DNA of 37,177 bases, taken from positions 1 to 37,177 of the forward strand of contig LJHW01000046.1 in assembly GCA_001295865.1 (NCBI GenBank), written 5' to 3'. Each line of letters opens with the position of its first letter. Positions within the stretch are counted from its first letter, which is position 1. Below, piece by piece: positions 8,092 to 16,540 of this stretch. Under the pieces are notes generated by a model. It searched no databases. It was not told the DNA's origin and saw only the letters and a list, made by a program, of their open reading frames with translations. Origin of the DNA: a beta proteobacterium AAP65 (GTDB taxonomy: Bacteria; Pseudomonadota; Gammaproteobacteria; Burkholderiales; Burkholderiaceae_C). A program made the position numbers and the translations under genes.

Positions 8092-8126
8092 AAAAAGGGC
8101 CACCGGCCTTTTGGCAACGGTGGCCC
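8092..8126 (-). terminator. Intercistronic terminator between dctP and dctQ
   Basis: On the minus strand GGGCCACCG (8126-8118) pairs with CGGTGGCCC (8105-8097), a 9-bp stem with a 12-nt loop, followed directly by TTTTT (8096-8092). It lies 25-59 nt past the dctP stop and before dctQ. Partial termination here would make more binding protein than permease. Confidence 0.75.
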
Positions 8127-8150
8127 CGGGCGGGCGGAGCGCGTGGAGGC

Positions 8151-9275
8151 TCAGGCCTTCTTGGCGGCGCGGAAGTAGTGGTTCCAGGCCATCTTGAAGT
8201 CGACCGTGTAGTCGTTCTGCCACGAACCGGCGCGCTCGGCGAAAGCGCGCTGCGAGTCGAGGATCTTCTTGAACAGCGGGTTCTCACCCGCCTTGGCGGC
8301 GGTGACCTTGTCCCAGGCGGCCAGCTGGGCGCGCAGGATGGGATCGGGCGTCTTGTAGAAGTTGACCTTGGCCTTCTTCAGCTCGATGTAGTCCTGGCTG
8401 TTGCGCTGGATGGCCTTCCACGACATGTCGGCGCTGGCGGCCTGCACCGAGTAGTCGATGACGGCCTTCAGCTCGGCGGGCAGTGCGTCGTACTTGGTCT
8501 TGTTGAACAGGATCTCGAACTGCTCGCCGCTCTGGTGGAAGCTCTGCAGCATGCAGTTCTTCACCACGTCGGGGAAGCCCAGCAGCTTGTCGGAGCTGGC
8601 GTTGTTGAACTCGGCCGCGTCGATCAGGCCGCGGTCGAGCGCGGGCACGATCTCACCGCCGGGCAGCGGGTTCACGGCAGTGCCCAGTTCCTTGAACACG
8701 TCGACCGCCAGGCCCACGGTACGGAACTTCAGGCCCTTCATGTCGGCCACGCTGCGCACCGGCTTCTTGAACCAGCCCAGCGGCTGCGTGGGCATGGGGC
8801 CGTAGAGGAAGGACACCACGTCGATGTTCAAGGACTTGTAGATCTCCTTCAGCAGGGCCTCGCCACCGCCGTAGTAGTGCCAGGCCAGGACCATGTTGGG
8901 GTCCATGCCGAAAGCCGGGCCCGAGCCCCACAGCGCCAAGGCGTTGTTCTTGCCGTAGTGGTAGGCCACCACGCCGTGCCCGCCGTCGAGCGTGCCCTTG
9001 TTCACCGCGTCCAGCAGCTGGAAGGCCGGCACCACCGAGCCCGAAGGCAGCACTTCGATCTTCAGGCGGTTGCCCGCCATGTCGTTGACCTTCTTGGCGA
9101 AGTCGGTGGCGTACTCGTGGAAGATGTCCTTCGCGGGCCAGGTGCTCTGGAAGCGGAAGGAGACGGTCTGGGCCGAGGACACCATCGGCGTGGCCAGCGC
9201 GCCAACGCCGACGGCACCTGCAGCGGTGGACTTCAGGAAACTGCGGCGCGGGGCCGGCTTCTTGGCTTCGGTCAT
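8151..9275 (-). CDS. dctP: TRAP transporter substrate-binding protein (DctP)
   Basis: This 374-residue periplasmic solute receptor of a TRAP transporter matches the DctP family through RFQSTWPAKD, VLPSGSVVPAFQLLDAVNKG, LKFRTVGLAVDVFKELG and ALDRGLIDAAEF, the last around the carboxylate-binding region. The N-terminus carries a twin-arginine signal (RRSFLKSTAAGAVGVGALA, from residue 10) with cleavage expected near residue 35. Export of the folded protein is typical of this subgroup. The start at 9275 is set by GGAG 8 nt upstream; an in-frame extension to 9371 lacks a ribosome binding site. The substrate cannot be told from sequence; relatives are annotated for mannitol or chloroaromatic acids, which is weak evidence. 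Confidence 0.93.
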   Translation of the reverse strand: MTEAKKPAPRRSFLKSTAAGAVGVGALATPMVSSAQTVSFRFQSTWPAKDIFHEYATDFAKKVNDMAGNRLKIEVLPSGSVVPAFQLLDAVNKGTLDGGHGVVAYHYGKNNALALWGSGPAFGMDPNMVLAWHYYGGGEALLKEIYKSLNIDVVSFLYGPMPTQPLGWFKKPVRSVADMKGLKFRTVGLAVDVFKELGTAVNPLPGGEIVPALDRGLIDAAEFNNASSDKLLGFPDVVKNCMLQSFHQSGEQFEILFNKTKYDALPAELKAVIDYSVQAASADMSWKAIQRNSQDYIELKKAKVNFYKTPDPILRAQLAAWDKVTAAKAGENPLFKKILDSQRAFAERAGSWQNDYTVDFKMAWNHYFRAAKKA

Positions 9276-9341
9276 GGTCTTATCTCCAATGAGGGGCGAT
9301 TCAGGGAAGGGCAGGCCCGGGGGCCCAGAGGACAACGGCGC

Positions 9342-9371
9342 ACTATGGCCCGCGGGTTTGCGGGGACACAA
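9342..9371 (-). promoter_or_regulatory. Candidate dctP promoter
   Basis: On the minus strand TTGTGT (9371-9366) and CATAGT (9347-9342) are separated by 18 nt. Transcription would start about 60 nt before the dctP ATG. The match to the sigma-70 consensus is modest. Confidence 0.3.
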
Positions 9372-9450
9372 GTCGGTCTTACCCGGGCACGGGCGCTGGC
9401 GCGACGGCCAGTCTGTCGCGAGCCAGGGTGCAGCTGTTTTGACTTCGTGC

Positions 9451-9463
9451 GCACCAATGGTGC
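9451..9463. promoter_or_regulatory. 13-bp palindrome between yceI and dctP
   Basis: GCACCA (9451-9456) and TGGTGC (9458-9463) form a perfect palindrome around one A. It lies 8 nt past the stop of the last yceI gene and roughly 110 bp upstream of the likely dctP start site. It could be an operator for the TRAP operon or a short terminator stem (no T-tract). Confidence 0.3.
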
Positions 9464-9470
9464 CAGCCGA

Positions 9471-10064
9471 TCAAGGCAACAGGCGCCGGCCTTCCACCTG
9501 CACCAGCAGGCGCACCCGGTCGCCGACCAGGGGCAGCCCGAAGGTGGCACCGTGTTCGCTGCGCGAGACCTCGCCTTCGAAGTCACCGCCGCACACCTCC
9601 ACGCGCGCGCCTTCGTGCACGGCCTCACGGCAGGCGTAGCGCTGGGCCCGAAGCTCCAGCGGCTGGCTCACGCCGCGCCAGGTGAACTCGCCGCGCAGGG
9701 CCAGCACACGCGGTCCGTCGAAGGTGAAACGCCGCGCCACGTAGTAGGCCACCGGGTGCGCGGTGCTGGCCAGCAGGTCGTCTTGCCGCAGCCGGCTGTT
9801 GAAGACGGCCAGCCCGGTGTCGACCGTGGCCGTGGGGATGGTGAGGCCCACTTCGCCGGTGCCGGCTGTTGTGTCGAGCGTGACGCTGCCCTCGATGGGC
9901 CCGATGCGCCCGCGGATGGTGCTGGTGCCGAAGTGCAGCACCTCGAAGTGCACCCAGCTGTGGTCGCGGTCGAGCGTGTAGCTGCGCGGCTGGGCCTGGG
10001 CCGGCGGTGCCAGCGCGAGCAGGGCGCCGAAAAACAAGACGGGCAGCGATGCGGGGATGTTCAT
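9471..10064 (-). CDS. YceI-family periplasmic protein (third of three)
   Basis: This 197-residue secreted lipocalin-like YceI protein has a signal peptide at residues 1-24 ending in PAQAQ. The mature part starts SYTLDRDHSWVHFEVLHFG, the family opening, and continues with TSTIRGRIGPIEGSVTLD. Two cysteines (YACREAV and EVCGGDFEG) could form a disulfide. YceI proteins bind long amphiphilic ligands such as polyisoprenoids in a beta-barrel and often sit beside cytochrome b561. It follows its paralogue at 10124-10702 after 59 bp containing a strong hairpin, so it may be expressed at a lower level. Confidence 0.9.
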   Translation of the reverse strand: MNIPASLPVLFFGALLALAPPAQAQPRSYTLDRDHSWVHFEVLHFGTSTIRGRIGPIEGSVTLDTTAGTGEVGLTIPTATVDTGLAVFNSRLRQDDLLASTAHPVAYYVARRFTFDGPRVLALRGEFTWRGVSQPLELRAQRYACREAVHEGARVEVCGGDFEGEVSRSEHGATFGLPLVGDRVRLLVQVEGRRLLP

Positions 10065-10085
10065 GCCCGCATGCTGCCCGAGAAC

Positions 10086-10109
10086 CGGCCCTGAAGTGCA
10101 TCAGGGCCG
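10086..10109 (-). terminator. Strong hairpin between the second and third yceI genes
   Basis: CGGCCCTGA (10086-10094) pairs perfectly with TCAGGGCCG (10101-10109), a 9-bp stem with a 6-nt loop. It lies 14 nt past the stop of the second yceI on the minus strand. The sequence after the stem is GTTCT, not a run of T, so it could attenuate, process or stabilise the mRNA rather than fully terminate it. Confidence 0.5.
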
Positions 10110-10123
10110 CTGGCTGGAAAAGC

Positions 10124-10702
10124 TTATTGCTTGACGGCTTCCACCTGGATCAGCAGGCGGATGTTGTCGGGGATGCCGGGCAGGCCGTAGGTGCTGCCCC
10201 ACTGGCTGCGCTGGATGGTGGTTTCGAAGTCGCCGCCGCAGACCTCACGCTTGAAGAAGGGGTTTTCGTAGCAGTTGAAGCGCGAGCCCTTCAGTTCCAC
10301 CGGCTGGGTCTTGCCGAACATCGTGAGGGTGCCCTTCACGCCCGTGACCTTGCTGCCGTCGAAGCTGAAGCCGCTGGCCTGGAAGCGGGCGGTCGGGTGC
10401 GTGGCGACATCGAAGAAGTCCTTGCCCTTGAGGTGGCTGTCGAAGGGCGCCACGCCGGTGCTGATGCTGGCCATGTCGATGGTGATGTCGACCCTGCCCG
10501 TCTTGGCGGCGCGGTCGATCTCGATCTTGCCTTCCTTCTTGTCGAAGCGGCCGCGGTTGGTGCTGGTGCCGAAGTGCAGCGCTTCCCAGGTCACGAAGGT
10601 GTGCGTGGGGTCGAGCGTGTAGGTGGCGGTCTGGGCCTGGGCGCTGGCGCCGAAACCGGCCAGCAGGGCGGCAGCCGCGGCCACGGTGATGAACTTCTTC
10701 AT
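10124..10702 (-). CDS. YceI-family periplasmic protein (second of three)
   Basis: This 192-residue protein has a signal peptide (MKKFITVAAAAALLAG..., cleavage after about residue 23). The mature YceI domain begins TYTLDPTHTFVTWEALHFG. Cys144 and Cys155 (NCYENPF and REVCGGDFE) are conserved with the third copy, as is the C-terminal YGLPGIPDNIRLLIQVEA pattern; these two are the closest pair. The start at 10702 is supported by GGAG 6 nt upstream. It is 47 bp downstream of the first yceI and likely co-transcribed with it and cytochrome b561. Confidence 0.93.
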   Translation of the reverse strand: MKKFITVAAAAALLAGFGASAQAQTATYTLDPTHTFVTWEALHFGTSTNRGRFDKKEGKIEIDRAAKTGRVDITIDMASISTGVAPFDSHLKGKDFFDVATHPTARFQASGFSFDGSKVTGVKGTLTMFGKTQPVELKGSRFNCYENPFFKREVCGGDFETTIQRSQWGSTYGLPGIPDNIRLLIQVEAVKQ

Positions 10703-10749
10703 GGGGTTCTCCGGAAGGGTTGGGGGTGAGGGTTGGAAAGGTCGGCGGT

Positions 10750-11334
10750 TCACAGCGGCGCCAGGCCGGTGAGCTGCAGCTTGAATCGGATCTGCACGTC
10801 GTCGGCGAGCAGCGAGGTGTCGTTCCAGTCGCCATCGCCGACCTTGAAGGCCAGGCGCTTGATGGTGAAGTTGCCGGTGGCGGTGCTGGTGCCCGCCGCC
10901 TGCGCCACCTGCACCGGCACGACAACGTTCTGCGTGGCGCCCTTGATGGTGAGCCTGCCCGCCACCTCGAACTTGCCAGTGCCGGCCGCCTTGATGCCCG
11001 TGCTTTGGAAGCTGGCCTGCGGGAACTTGGCCACGTTGAGCCAGGCGGCCTTGGGCACCTCGGCGTCGAGCTCGGCGCTGCCGAATCGGGCGCTGCCGGT
11101 GTCGATGGTGAAGGCCACGGTGCCGGTTTCGGGCTTCTTGGGGTCGAGCGTGACCTGGGCCGTGAATTTGCTGAACTTGCCCTCCACCGGCACGCCCATC
11201 TGGCGCGTGGTGAAGGCGATCTCGCTGCCGGCGGCTTGCAGCACGGCGGGTTTGGCTTGTGCCAGGGCGGGCTGCACGGCGGCGCCGAACAGGGCGACGG
11301 CCAGGGTCAGGCCGAGGAGGAGGCGGGAGGACAT
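10750..11334 (-). CDS. YceI-family periplasmic protein (first of three, divergent subtype)
   Basis: This 194-residue secreted YceI protein has a signal peptide at residues 1-26 (ends PALAQA). The domain shows EIAFTTRQMGVPVEGKFSKF, KAAWLNVAKFPQASFQS and GRLTIKGATQNVVVPV, the pattern of the YceI subgroup linked to cytochrome b561. It lacks the cysteine pair of the two other copies, so it is a different subtype and not a recent duplicate. The start ATG at 11334 has AAGGA about 7 nt upstream; an ATG six codons earlier (11352) has none. Confidence 0.9.
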   Translation of the reverse strand: MSSRLLLGLTLAVALFGAAVQPALAQAKPAVLQAAGSEIAFTTRQMGVPVEGKFSKFTAQVTLDPKKPETGTVAFTIDTGSARFGSAELDAEVPKAAWLNVAKFPQASFQSTGIKAAGTGKFEVAGRLTIKGATQNVVVPVQVAQAAGTSTATGNFTIKRLAFKVGDGDWNDTSLLADDVQIRFKLQLTGLAPL

Positions 11335-11381
11335 GGTGTGTTCCTTGTTCATCAGTTCAGTCCAGGCTTGCTGTGGGGCGC

Positions 11382-11927
11382 TCAGGTGCGCCCGGGCTGC
11401 ATGCGCTTCAAGAGGCCGTCGCGGTCGACGAAGTGGTGCTTCAGCGCGCCGGCCACGTGCAGCACGACGATGGCGGCCAGGCCCTTGGCCAGCCAGCCGT
11501 GGAAAGGCTTGATGGTGTCGGCCAGCTCGCGGCTGACGGGCACGAAATCGGGCAGCGGCAGCACGCCGAAGAGCACGATGGGGAAGCCCGCGGCCGAGCT
11601 GTAGGCCCAGCCCGAGAGCGGCACGGCGAAAAACAGCACGTACAGCGCGATGTGGGCGGCATGCGCGGCGCGTGCCTGCCAGGCGGGCATGGGCAGGTCG
11701 GCCGGCGGGCGGTGTGTCAGGCGCCACAGCAGGCGGGCGGCCGAGAGCGTGAGGATGAGCACGCCGGCCCACTTGTGCCAGTTGTAGAGCTTCAGGCGTT
11801 GCGGCGAAAACGGCAGGTCGACCATGTACAGGCCGACGGCGAAGGCGCCGGTGATCATCAGGGCCAGCAGCCAGTGCAGGCCGATGGCCACGCCGGTGTA
11901 GCGCTGGGAGGGCAGGATGGTGTTCAT
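11382..11927 (-). CDS. cybB: Cytochrome b561
   Basis: This 181-residue four-helix membrane protein is a bacterial cytochrome b561, which passes electrons from quinol through two b haems. Candidate haem ligands are His18 (GLHWLL), His51 (NWHKWAG), His143 (FHGWLAKGL) and His157 (VLHVAGALKHH), matching the family. It is the first gene of a group with three yceI genes, the same pairing as yceJ-yceI in Escherichia coli. Redox chemistry on a quinone-like ligand carried by YceI is a reasonable inference. The ATG has no clear Shine-Dalgarno sequence; GACACT lies 8 nt upstream, within a GGGAC/GTCCC inverted repeat (11928-11943). Confidence 0.93.
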   Translation of the reverse strand: MNTILPSQRYTGVAIGLHWLLALMITGAFAVGLYMVDLPFSPQRLKLYNWHKWAGVLILTLSAARLLWRLTHRPPADLPMPAWQARAAHAAHIALYVLFFAVPLSGWAYSSAAGFPIVLFGVLPLPDFVPVSRELADTIKPFHGWLAKGLAAIVVLHVAGALKHHFVDRDGLLKRMQPGRT

Positions 11928-11982
11928 GGGACGGAAGTGTCCCGGGGGCGGTCGTGGCGGCCGTTCAAGCCGTTTGATGGCG

Positions 11983-12861
11983 TCAGACTGCGCGCATGAA
12001 CCCGGCCGCTGTCGTTGCTGAAGCCAGCGCGGCGTGCTCGGCAGCCGGCAGCAGGCCGTGTCGGAGCGCGAAGGCGAGTGTCACGAGCGCTGCATCCAGC
12101 GTCATGCGGCCGCGCGGCGAAGTGCCCGCTGCCAGCGCCATCGCTTCGTCCACCGGCAGCAGGTGGAAGCCAGCGACCTCGCCGTCCTGGTTCTGCGGCC
12201 GCAGGCCAGCGGGCAGTGCCAGATCGTAGGCGTGCAGGTCTTCGAACTGCCGGCCCTCGGGCACGTCGCGGTGCAGGCGCAGCACGGCGCTGGCCTGCAC
12301 GCCGGCCATCTGCGCGGCGTTCAGGCCGGCTTCTTCCCAGCCCTCGCGCTGCAGGGCTTGCAGCGGCGTCTGGCCCGTGGGCACACCGCCGCCGATGAGG
12401 TTGTCGTAGAGACCCGGGTCGGTGGCCTTGTCGAAGGCGCGCTGGGCGATCCACAGGTGCGTGGGGCGACCCTGGGCATCGGCGACATAACCGTTGGCGT
12501 GCGCGCCCAGTGTCAGGCTGCCCCAGAAACGCGCGGCGGCGCGTTCCATCGTTGCCAGCACGGCGCCGGTCTCGGGATCGAAGAGAGGAAAGGGCTCATC
12601 GCGCCAAGCGCGGATGCAGCCCAGCGCGCGCAGCGCGGCGTGCACCTCGGCCAGCGCTGCGTCACGCTCGCTGGCGGCGGCCGTCAGCGTGACCGCTTCG
12701 GTCTCCACAAGCAGCCACTGCGGCCAGGCGCGCAGGGCGGGCAGATGCGCCCGAGCGACGGTGCCCACACGAGCGCCGTCCACGAAGAAGGACACGCGGC
12801 CCGCGGCCTGCCCGGGCTGTTCAGCGGCGCTGGCGGCTGCCAGCACCGGGGCCCACCTCAT
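11983..12861 (-). CDS. Nudix hydrolase with N-terminal DUF4743-like domain
   Basis: This 292-residue protein has an N-terminal domain of about 120 residues (FFVDGARVGTVARAHLPAL...) followed by a Nudix domain. The Nudix region reads GGGVPTGQTPLQALQREGWE then EAGL: the REGWEEAGL half of the box is intact, but the glutamate expected before it is Gln. This arrangement matches the DUF4743/Nudix group related to the Nudix half of yeast Tnr3 and YJR142W, which act on oxidised or damaged thiamine diphosphate. The ATG overlaps the stop of the upstream oxidoreductase gene by 4 nt (ATGA). That enzyme uses thiamine diphosphate, so cofactor clean-up is an attractive inferred role. Confidence 0.85.
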   Translation of the reverse strand: MRWAPVLAAASAAEQPGQAAGRVSFFVDGARVGTVARAHLPALRAWPQWLLVETEAVTLTAAASERDAALAEVHAALRALGCIRAWRDEPFPLFDPETGAVLATMERAAARFWGSLTLGAHANGYVADAQGRPTHLWIAQRAFDKATDPGLYDNLIGGGVPTGQTPLQALQREGWEEAGLNAAQMAGVQASAVLRLHRDVPEGRQFEDLHAYDLALPAGLRPQNQDGEVAGFHLLPVDEAMALAAGTSPRGRMTLDAALVTLAFALRHGLLPAAEHAALASATTAAGFMRAV

Positions 12862-15800
12862 GCGGCCTGCTTCAGCTCACCCGCACGCCAGCGTTTCATC
12901 AGCGTTTCCCACTTCGGCCGCGCCGTGGCCAGGTGGCGGGCCTTGACGTGGCCGTAGCCGCGGATTTCTTCAGGGATGCGCGCGATCTCCACCGCCAGTG
13001 TGCGGTTGCCGGCATTCAGCGTCTTCAGCAATTCTTCGATGCAGGCGCGGTACTCGCTGATCAGCGCGCGTTCCATGCGGCGCTCTTCGGTGCGGCCGAA
13101 CAGATCGAGTGCCCCGCCACGCAGCCCCTTCATCTTCGCCAGCAGCCCGAAGGCGCTGCGCATCCACGGGCCGAAGGGCTGCTTCACCAGTTCACCGCGC
13201 GCATTCGTCTTGGCGATGCCGGGCGGCGCGAGGTGGTGCACCAGCTTGTAGTCGCCTTCGAACATCTCGGCCACCTTCGTGGTGAAGGCCGGGTCGGTGT
13301 GCAGGCGGGCGACTTCGTACTCGTCCTTGTAGGCCATCAGCTTGAAGAGGTAGCGCGCCACGGCTTCGCTCAGCGCCGTGCCGCCGCCCAGCGGGGCTTC
13401 AGCCGCGCGCACCTTCTCGACGAAGGCGCTGTAGGTTGCGGCGTAGGCGGCGTCCTGGTAGCCGGTGAGGAAGTCGACGCGCGTCTTCAGCATCTCGTCC
13501 AGGCCCGGCTTCTTGACGAACTGGATGACCTGCTGGGCCTTGAAGAGCGCCTGCACCGCGGCGAGGTCGTGCGCGCAACGCCGGCCCCACTCGAAGGCGG
13601 CCTTGTTGTTGTCGATCTGCACGTTGTTGAGCTCAATGGCGCGCATCAGCGCGGCATGGCTCAGCGGAATGCGGCCCTGTTGCCAGGCGTAGCCCATCAT
13701 CAGCGGGTTGGTGTAGATGCTGTCGCCCAGCAGCTGCACGGCCACCACCTCGGCGTCGAAAGCACCCACCAGCGCATCGCCCACGCTGGCACGCACCGCG
13801 GCCTCGCAGGCGCCGCCCGGGAACTGCCAGTCGGCGTTTTTCACGAAGCTCGCGGTGGGCGTGCCGTGCGTGTTCAGGGCCACGAAGGTGCGGCCCTGCT
13901 GCATCACCGCCAGCGTGTACTTCGCGGCGCCGACGATGCTGTCGCAGGCGATCACGAGGTCGGCCTTGGCGGTGTCGACCTTGGTGGTGAAGATGACCTC
14001 GGGCCGGTTGGCGATCTGGATGTGGCTCCAGGTGGCGCCGCCCTTCTGCGCCAGGCCGCCGGCGTCTTGCGTGACCACGCCCTTGCCTTCCAGGTGCGCG
14101 GCCATGCCCAGCAGGCTGCCGATGGTGATGACACCCGTGCCACCCACGCCGCCCACCACGATGCCCCAGGCCATTTCGGCCGCCGGCAGCACCGGCTCGG
14201 GCAGCGGCGGCAGCGCCGAGAGGTCGCCCTTCTTCTCTTTTTTGGCCTTCTTCAGCTGCCCGCCTTCCACCGTGACGAAGCTCGGGCAGAAGCCCTTCAC
14301 GCAGGAAAAGTCCTTGTTGCAGCTGTTCTGGTTGATGCGGCGCTTGCGGCCGAACTCGGTTTCCACCGGCTCCACACTCAGGCAGTTGCTCTGCACGCTG
14401 CAATCGCCGCAGCCTTCGCACACCAGCTCGTTGATGACGACCCGCTTTTCGGGGTCGGCCAGCTTGCCGCGCTTGCGGCGGCGGCGCTTCTCGGTGGCGC
14501 AGGTCTGGTCGTAGATGATGGCCGTGGTGCCGGGGATCTCGCGGAACTCGCGTTGGATGTCGTCGAGCCGGTCGCGGTGGTGCACGGTGACGCCTGCTTC
14601 GAGTGCCACGCCCTCGTACTTGCCCGGCTCGTCGGTCACGATCACCAGCTTCTTCACGCCTTCGCTGAGCAGGCTCTTCTGGATCTGCAGCACCGTGTGG
14701 CCTTCGGCGCGTTCGCCCACCTGCTGGCCGCCCGTCATGGCCACGGCGTCGTTGTAGAGCACCTTGTAGGTGATGTTCACGCCGCTGGCGATGCTCTGCC
14801 GGATGGCGAGGATGCCGCTGTGGAAGTAGGTGCCGTCGCCCAGGTTGGCGAAGACGTGCGCGTCGGTGCTGAAGGGCGCCTGGCCCGTCCAGGTGACGCC
14901 TTCGCCGCCCATCTGGCTGAAGGTTTCGGTGCTGCGGTCCATCCAGGTCGCCATGTAGTGGCAACCGATGCCGGCCAGCGCGCGGCTGCCTTCGGGCACG
15001 CGCGTGCTGGTGTTGTGCGGGCAGCCGCTGCAGAACCAGGGCGCACGCTCGCCGGTGTCGGCCTTCATCGCTGCGAGCTGTGTTTCACGCGCGGCGATGG
15101 TGGCCAGGCGCTCGTCCATGCGCGCGGCGATGTCGGCCGGCACGCCCATCTTCTTCAAGCGTTTGGCAATCGCCTTGGCGATGATGGCCGGCGTCAGGTC
15201 GCCCTTGGCGCGCAGCAGCCAGTTGTCGCTGGGGTTGGGGCGGCTCCATTCGCCGCCTTCGCTGTTGCCCTCGGGCTCGTCGAACTTGCCCAGCACGTTG
15301 GGGCGCACGTCGGGGCGCCAGTTGTAGAGCTCTTCCTTGAGCTGGTACTCGATGACCTGGCGCTTTTCTTCAACGACCAGGATCTCCTGCAGCCCGGTGG
15401 CGAAATCGCGCGTGATGCTGGCTTCCAGCGGCCACACCACGTTCACCTTGTGCAGGCGCAGGCCGATGGCCTGGCAGGTGGCGTCGTCCAGGCCCAGGTC
15501 GGCGAGTGCTTGGCGCGTGTCGTTGAAGGCCTTGCCACTGGCGATGACGCCGAAGCGGTCTTGCGACGTGGCGATGACGTTGTGGTTCAACTTGTTGGCG
15601 CGAACGTAGGCCAGGGCCGCGTACCACTTGTAGTCCATCAGCCGCGCTTCCTGCTCCAGCGGGGCGTCGGGCCAGCGCACGTGCAGGCCGCCGGGCGGCA
15701 TGACGAAGTCTTCGGGCATCACGATCTTCACGCGATCGGGGTCCACCACCACGGAAGACGAAGACTCCACCACCTCCTGGATGGTCTTCATGCCGCTCCA

Positions 15801-16418
15801 CACGCCGCTGAAGCGGCTCATGGCGATGGCGTGCAGGCCCATGTCGAGGATGCCCTGCACGTCAGACGGGAAGAACACCGGCAGGCCGCAGGCCTTGAAG
15901 ATGTGGTCGCTCTGGTGCGGCGCGGTGCTGCTCTTGCTGACGTGGTCGTCGGCGGCAATCGCGATCACGCCGCCGTGTTTGGAAGTGCCGGCCATGTTGG
16001 CGTGCTTGAAGACGTCGGAGCAGCGGTCCACGCCCGGGCCCTTGCCGTACCAGATGCCGAAGACGCCGTCGTACTTCTTGCTCTGCGGCCACAGGTCGAG
16101 CTGCTGCGTGCCCCACACCGCGGTGGCGCCGAGTTCTTCGTTCACACCCGGTTGGAAGACCACGTGCTTGGCCGCCAGGTGCTTCTTGGCGGCCCACAGC
16201 GCCTGGTCATAGCCCCCGAGGGGGCTTCCACGGTACCCGCTGATGAAGCCGGCGGTGTTCAGGCCGGCGCGTTCGTCGCGCTCGCGCTGCAGCATGGGCA
16301 GGCGCACCAGGGCCTGCACGCCGCTCATGAAGGCACGGCCGCTGGACAGGCTGTACTTGTCGTCGAGCGTGACGGACTCGAGCGCCTTGCGGATGTGTTC
16401 GGGCAAGGGGGCATTCAT
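12858..16418 (-). CDS. Indolepyruvate ferredoxin oxidoreductase, fused alpha/beta subunits
   Basis: This 1186-residue fused 2-oxoacid:ferredoxin oxidoreductase decarboxylates indolepyruvate or other arylpyruvates to acyl-CoA, reducing an electron carrier. Order: pyrimidine-binding part (GFISGYRGSPLGGYDQALW at about 57-75), thiamine-diphosphate part (CSGCPHNTSTRVPEGSRAL near 463; GDGT at 527-530), a ferredoxin-like segment with Cys667, 670, 673, 679 (CEGCGDCSVQSNC) and Cys700, 706, 711, and the gamma-type domain (GGVGGTGVITIGSLLG, near 756-771). A C-terminal domain of unknown function follows. The start at 16418 has GGAG about 8 nt upstream; a 30-codon upstream extension lacks support. It is divergent from an Lrp regulator and overlaps the Nudix gene by 4 nt. 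Confidence 0.95.
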   Translation of the reverse strand: MNAPLPEHIRKALESVTLDDKYSLSSGRAFMSGVQALVRLPMLQRERDERAGLNTAGFISGYRGSPLGGYDQALWAAKKHLAAKHVVFQPGVNEELGATAVWGTQQLDLWPQSKKYDGVFGIWYGKGPGVDRCSDVFKHANMAGTSKHGGVIAIAADDHVSKSSTAPHQSDHIFKACGLPVFFPSDVQGILDMGLHAIAMSRFSGVWSGMKTIQEVVESSSSVVVDPDRVKIVMPEDFVMPPGGLHVRWPDAPLEQEARLMDYKWYAALAYVRANKLNHNVIATSQDRFGVIASGKAFNDTRQALADLGLDDATCQAIGLRLHKVNVVWPLEASITRDFATGLQEILVVEEKRQVIEYQLKEELYNWRPDVRPNVLGKFDEPEGNSEGGEWSRPNPSDNWLLRAKGDLTPAIIAKAIAKRLKKMGVPADIAARMDERLATIAARETQLAAMKADTGERAPWFCSGCPHNTSTRVPEGSRALAGIGCHYMATWMDRSTETFSQMGGEGVTWTGQAPFSTDAHVFANLGDGTYFHSGILAIRQSIASGVNITYKVLYNDAVAMTGGQQVGERAEGHTVLQIQKSLLSEGVKKLVIVTDEPGKYEGVALEAGVTVHHRDRLDDIQREFREIPGTTAIIYDQTCATEKRRRRKRGKLADPEKRVVINELVCEGCGDCSVQSNCLSVEPVETEFGRKRRINQNSCNKDFSCVKGFCPSFVTVEGGQLKKAKKEKKGDLSALPPLPEPVLPAAEMAWGIVVGGVGGTGVITIGSLLGMAAHLEGKGVVTQDAGGLAQKGGATWSHIQIANRPEVIFTTKVDTAKADLVIACDSIVGAAKYTLAVMQQGRTFVALNTHGTPTASFVKNADWQFPGGACEAAVRASVGDALVGAFDAEVVAVQLLGDSIYTNPLMMGYAWQQGRIPLSHAALMRAIELNNVQIDNNKAAFEWGRRCAHDLAAVQALFKAQQVIQFVKKPGLDEMLKTRVDFLTGYQDAAYAATYSAFVEKVRAAEAPLGGGTALSEAVARYLFKLMAYKDEYEVARLHTDPAFTTKVAEMFEGDYKLVHHLAPPGIAKTNARGELVKQPFGPWMRSAFGLLAKMKGLRGGALDLFGRTEERRMERALISEYRACIEELLKTLNAGNRTLAVEIARIPEEIRGYGHVKARHLATARPKWETLMKRWRAGELKQAA

Positions 16419-16484
16419 GCGGCGGGCTCCTCGGTGCTGCGGGGCGAACGCGGATGCCACAACGGCCCGCAAGACGCGTGCCGC

Positions 16485-16513
16485 AGTGTAGGTAAACGCG
16501 CCTGGCATGTCTT
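16485..16513 (-). promoter_or_regulatory. Candidate promoter of the oxidoreductase-Nudix operon
   Basis: On the minus strand AAGACA (16513-16508) and TACACT (16490-16485) are separated by 17 nt, a good sigma-70 layout. The transcript would have a leader of about 60 nt ending in the GGAG site before the ATG at 16418. Confidence 0.5.
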
Positions 16514-16540
16514 TTCTTTTGATGCCCGCTCAGGCATGCT

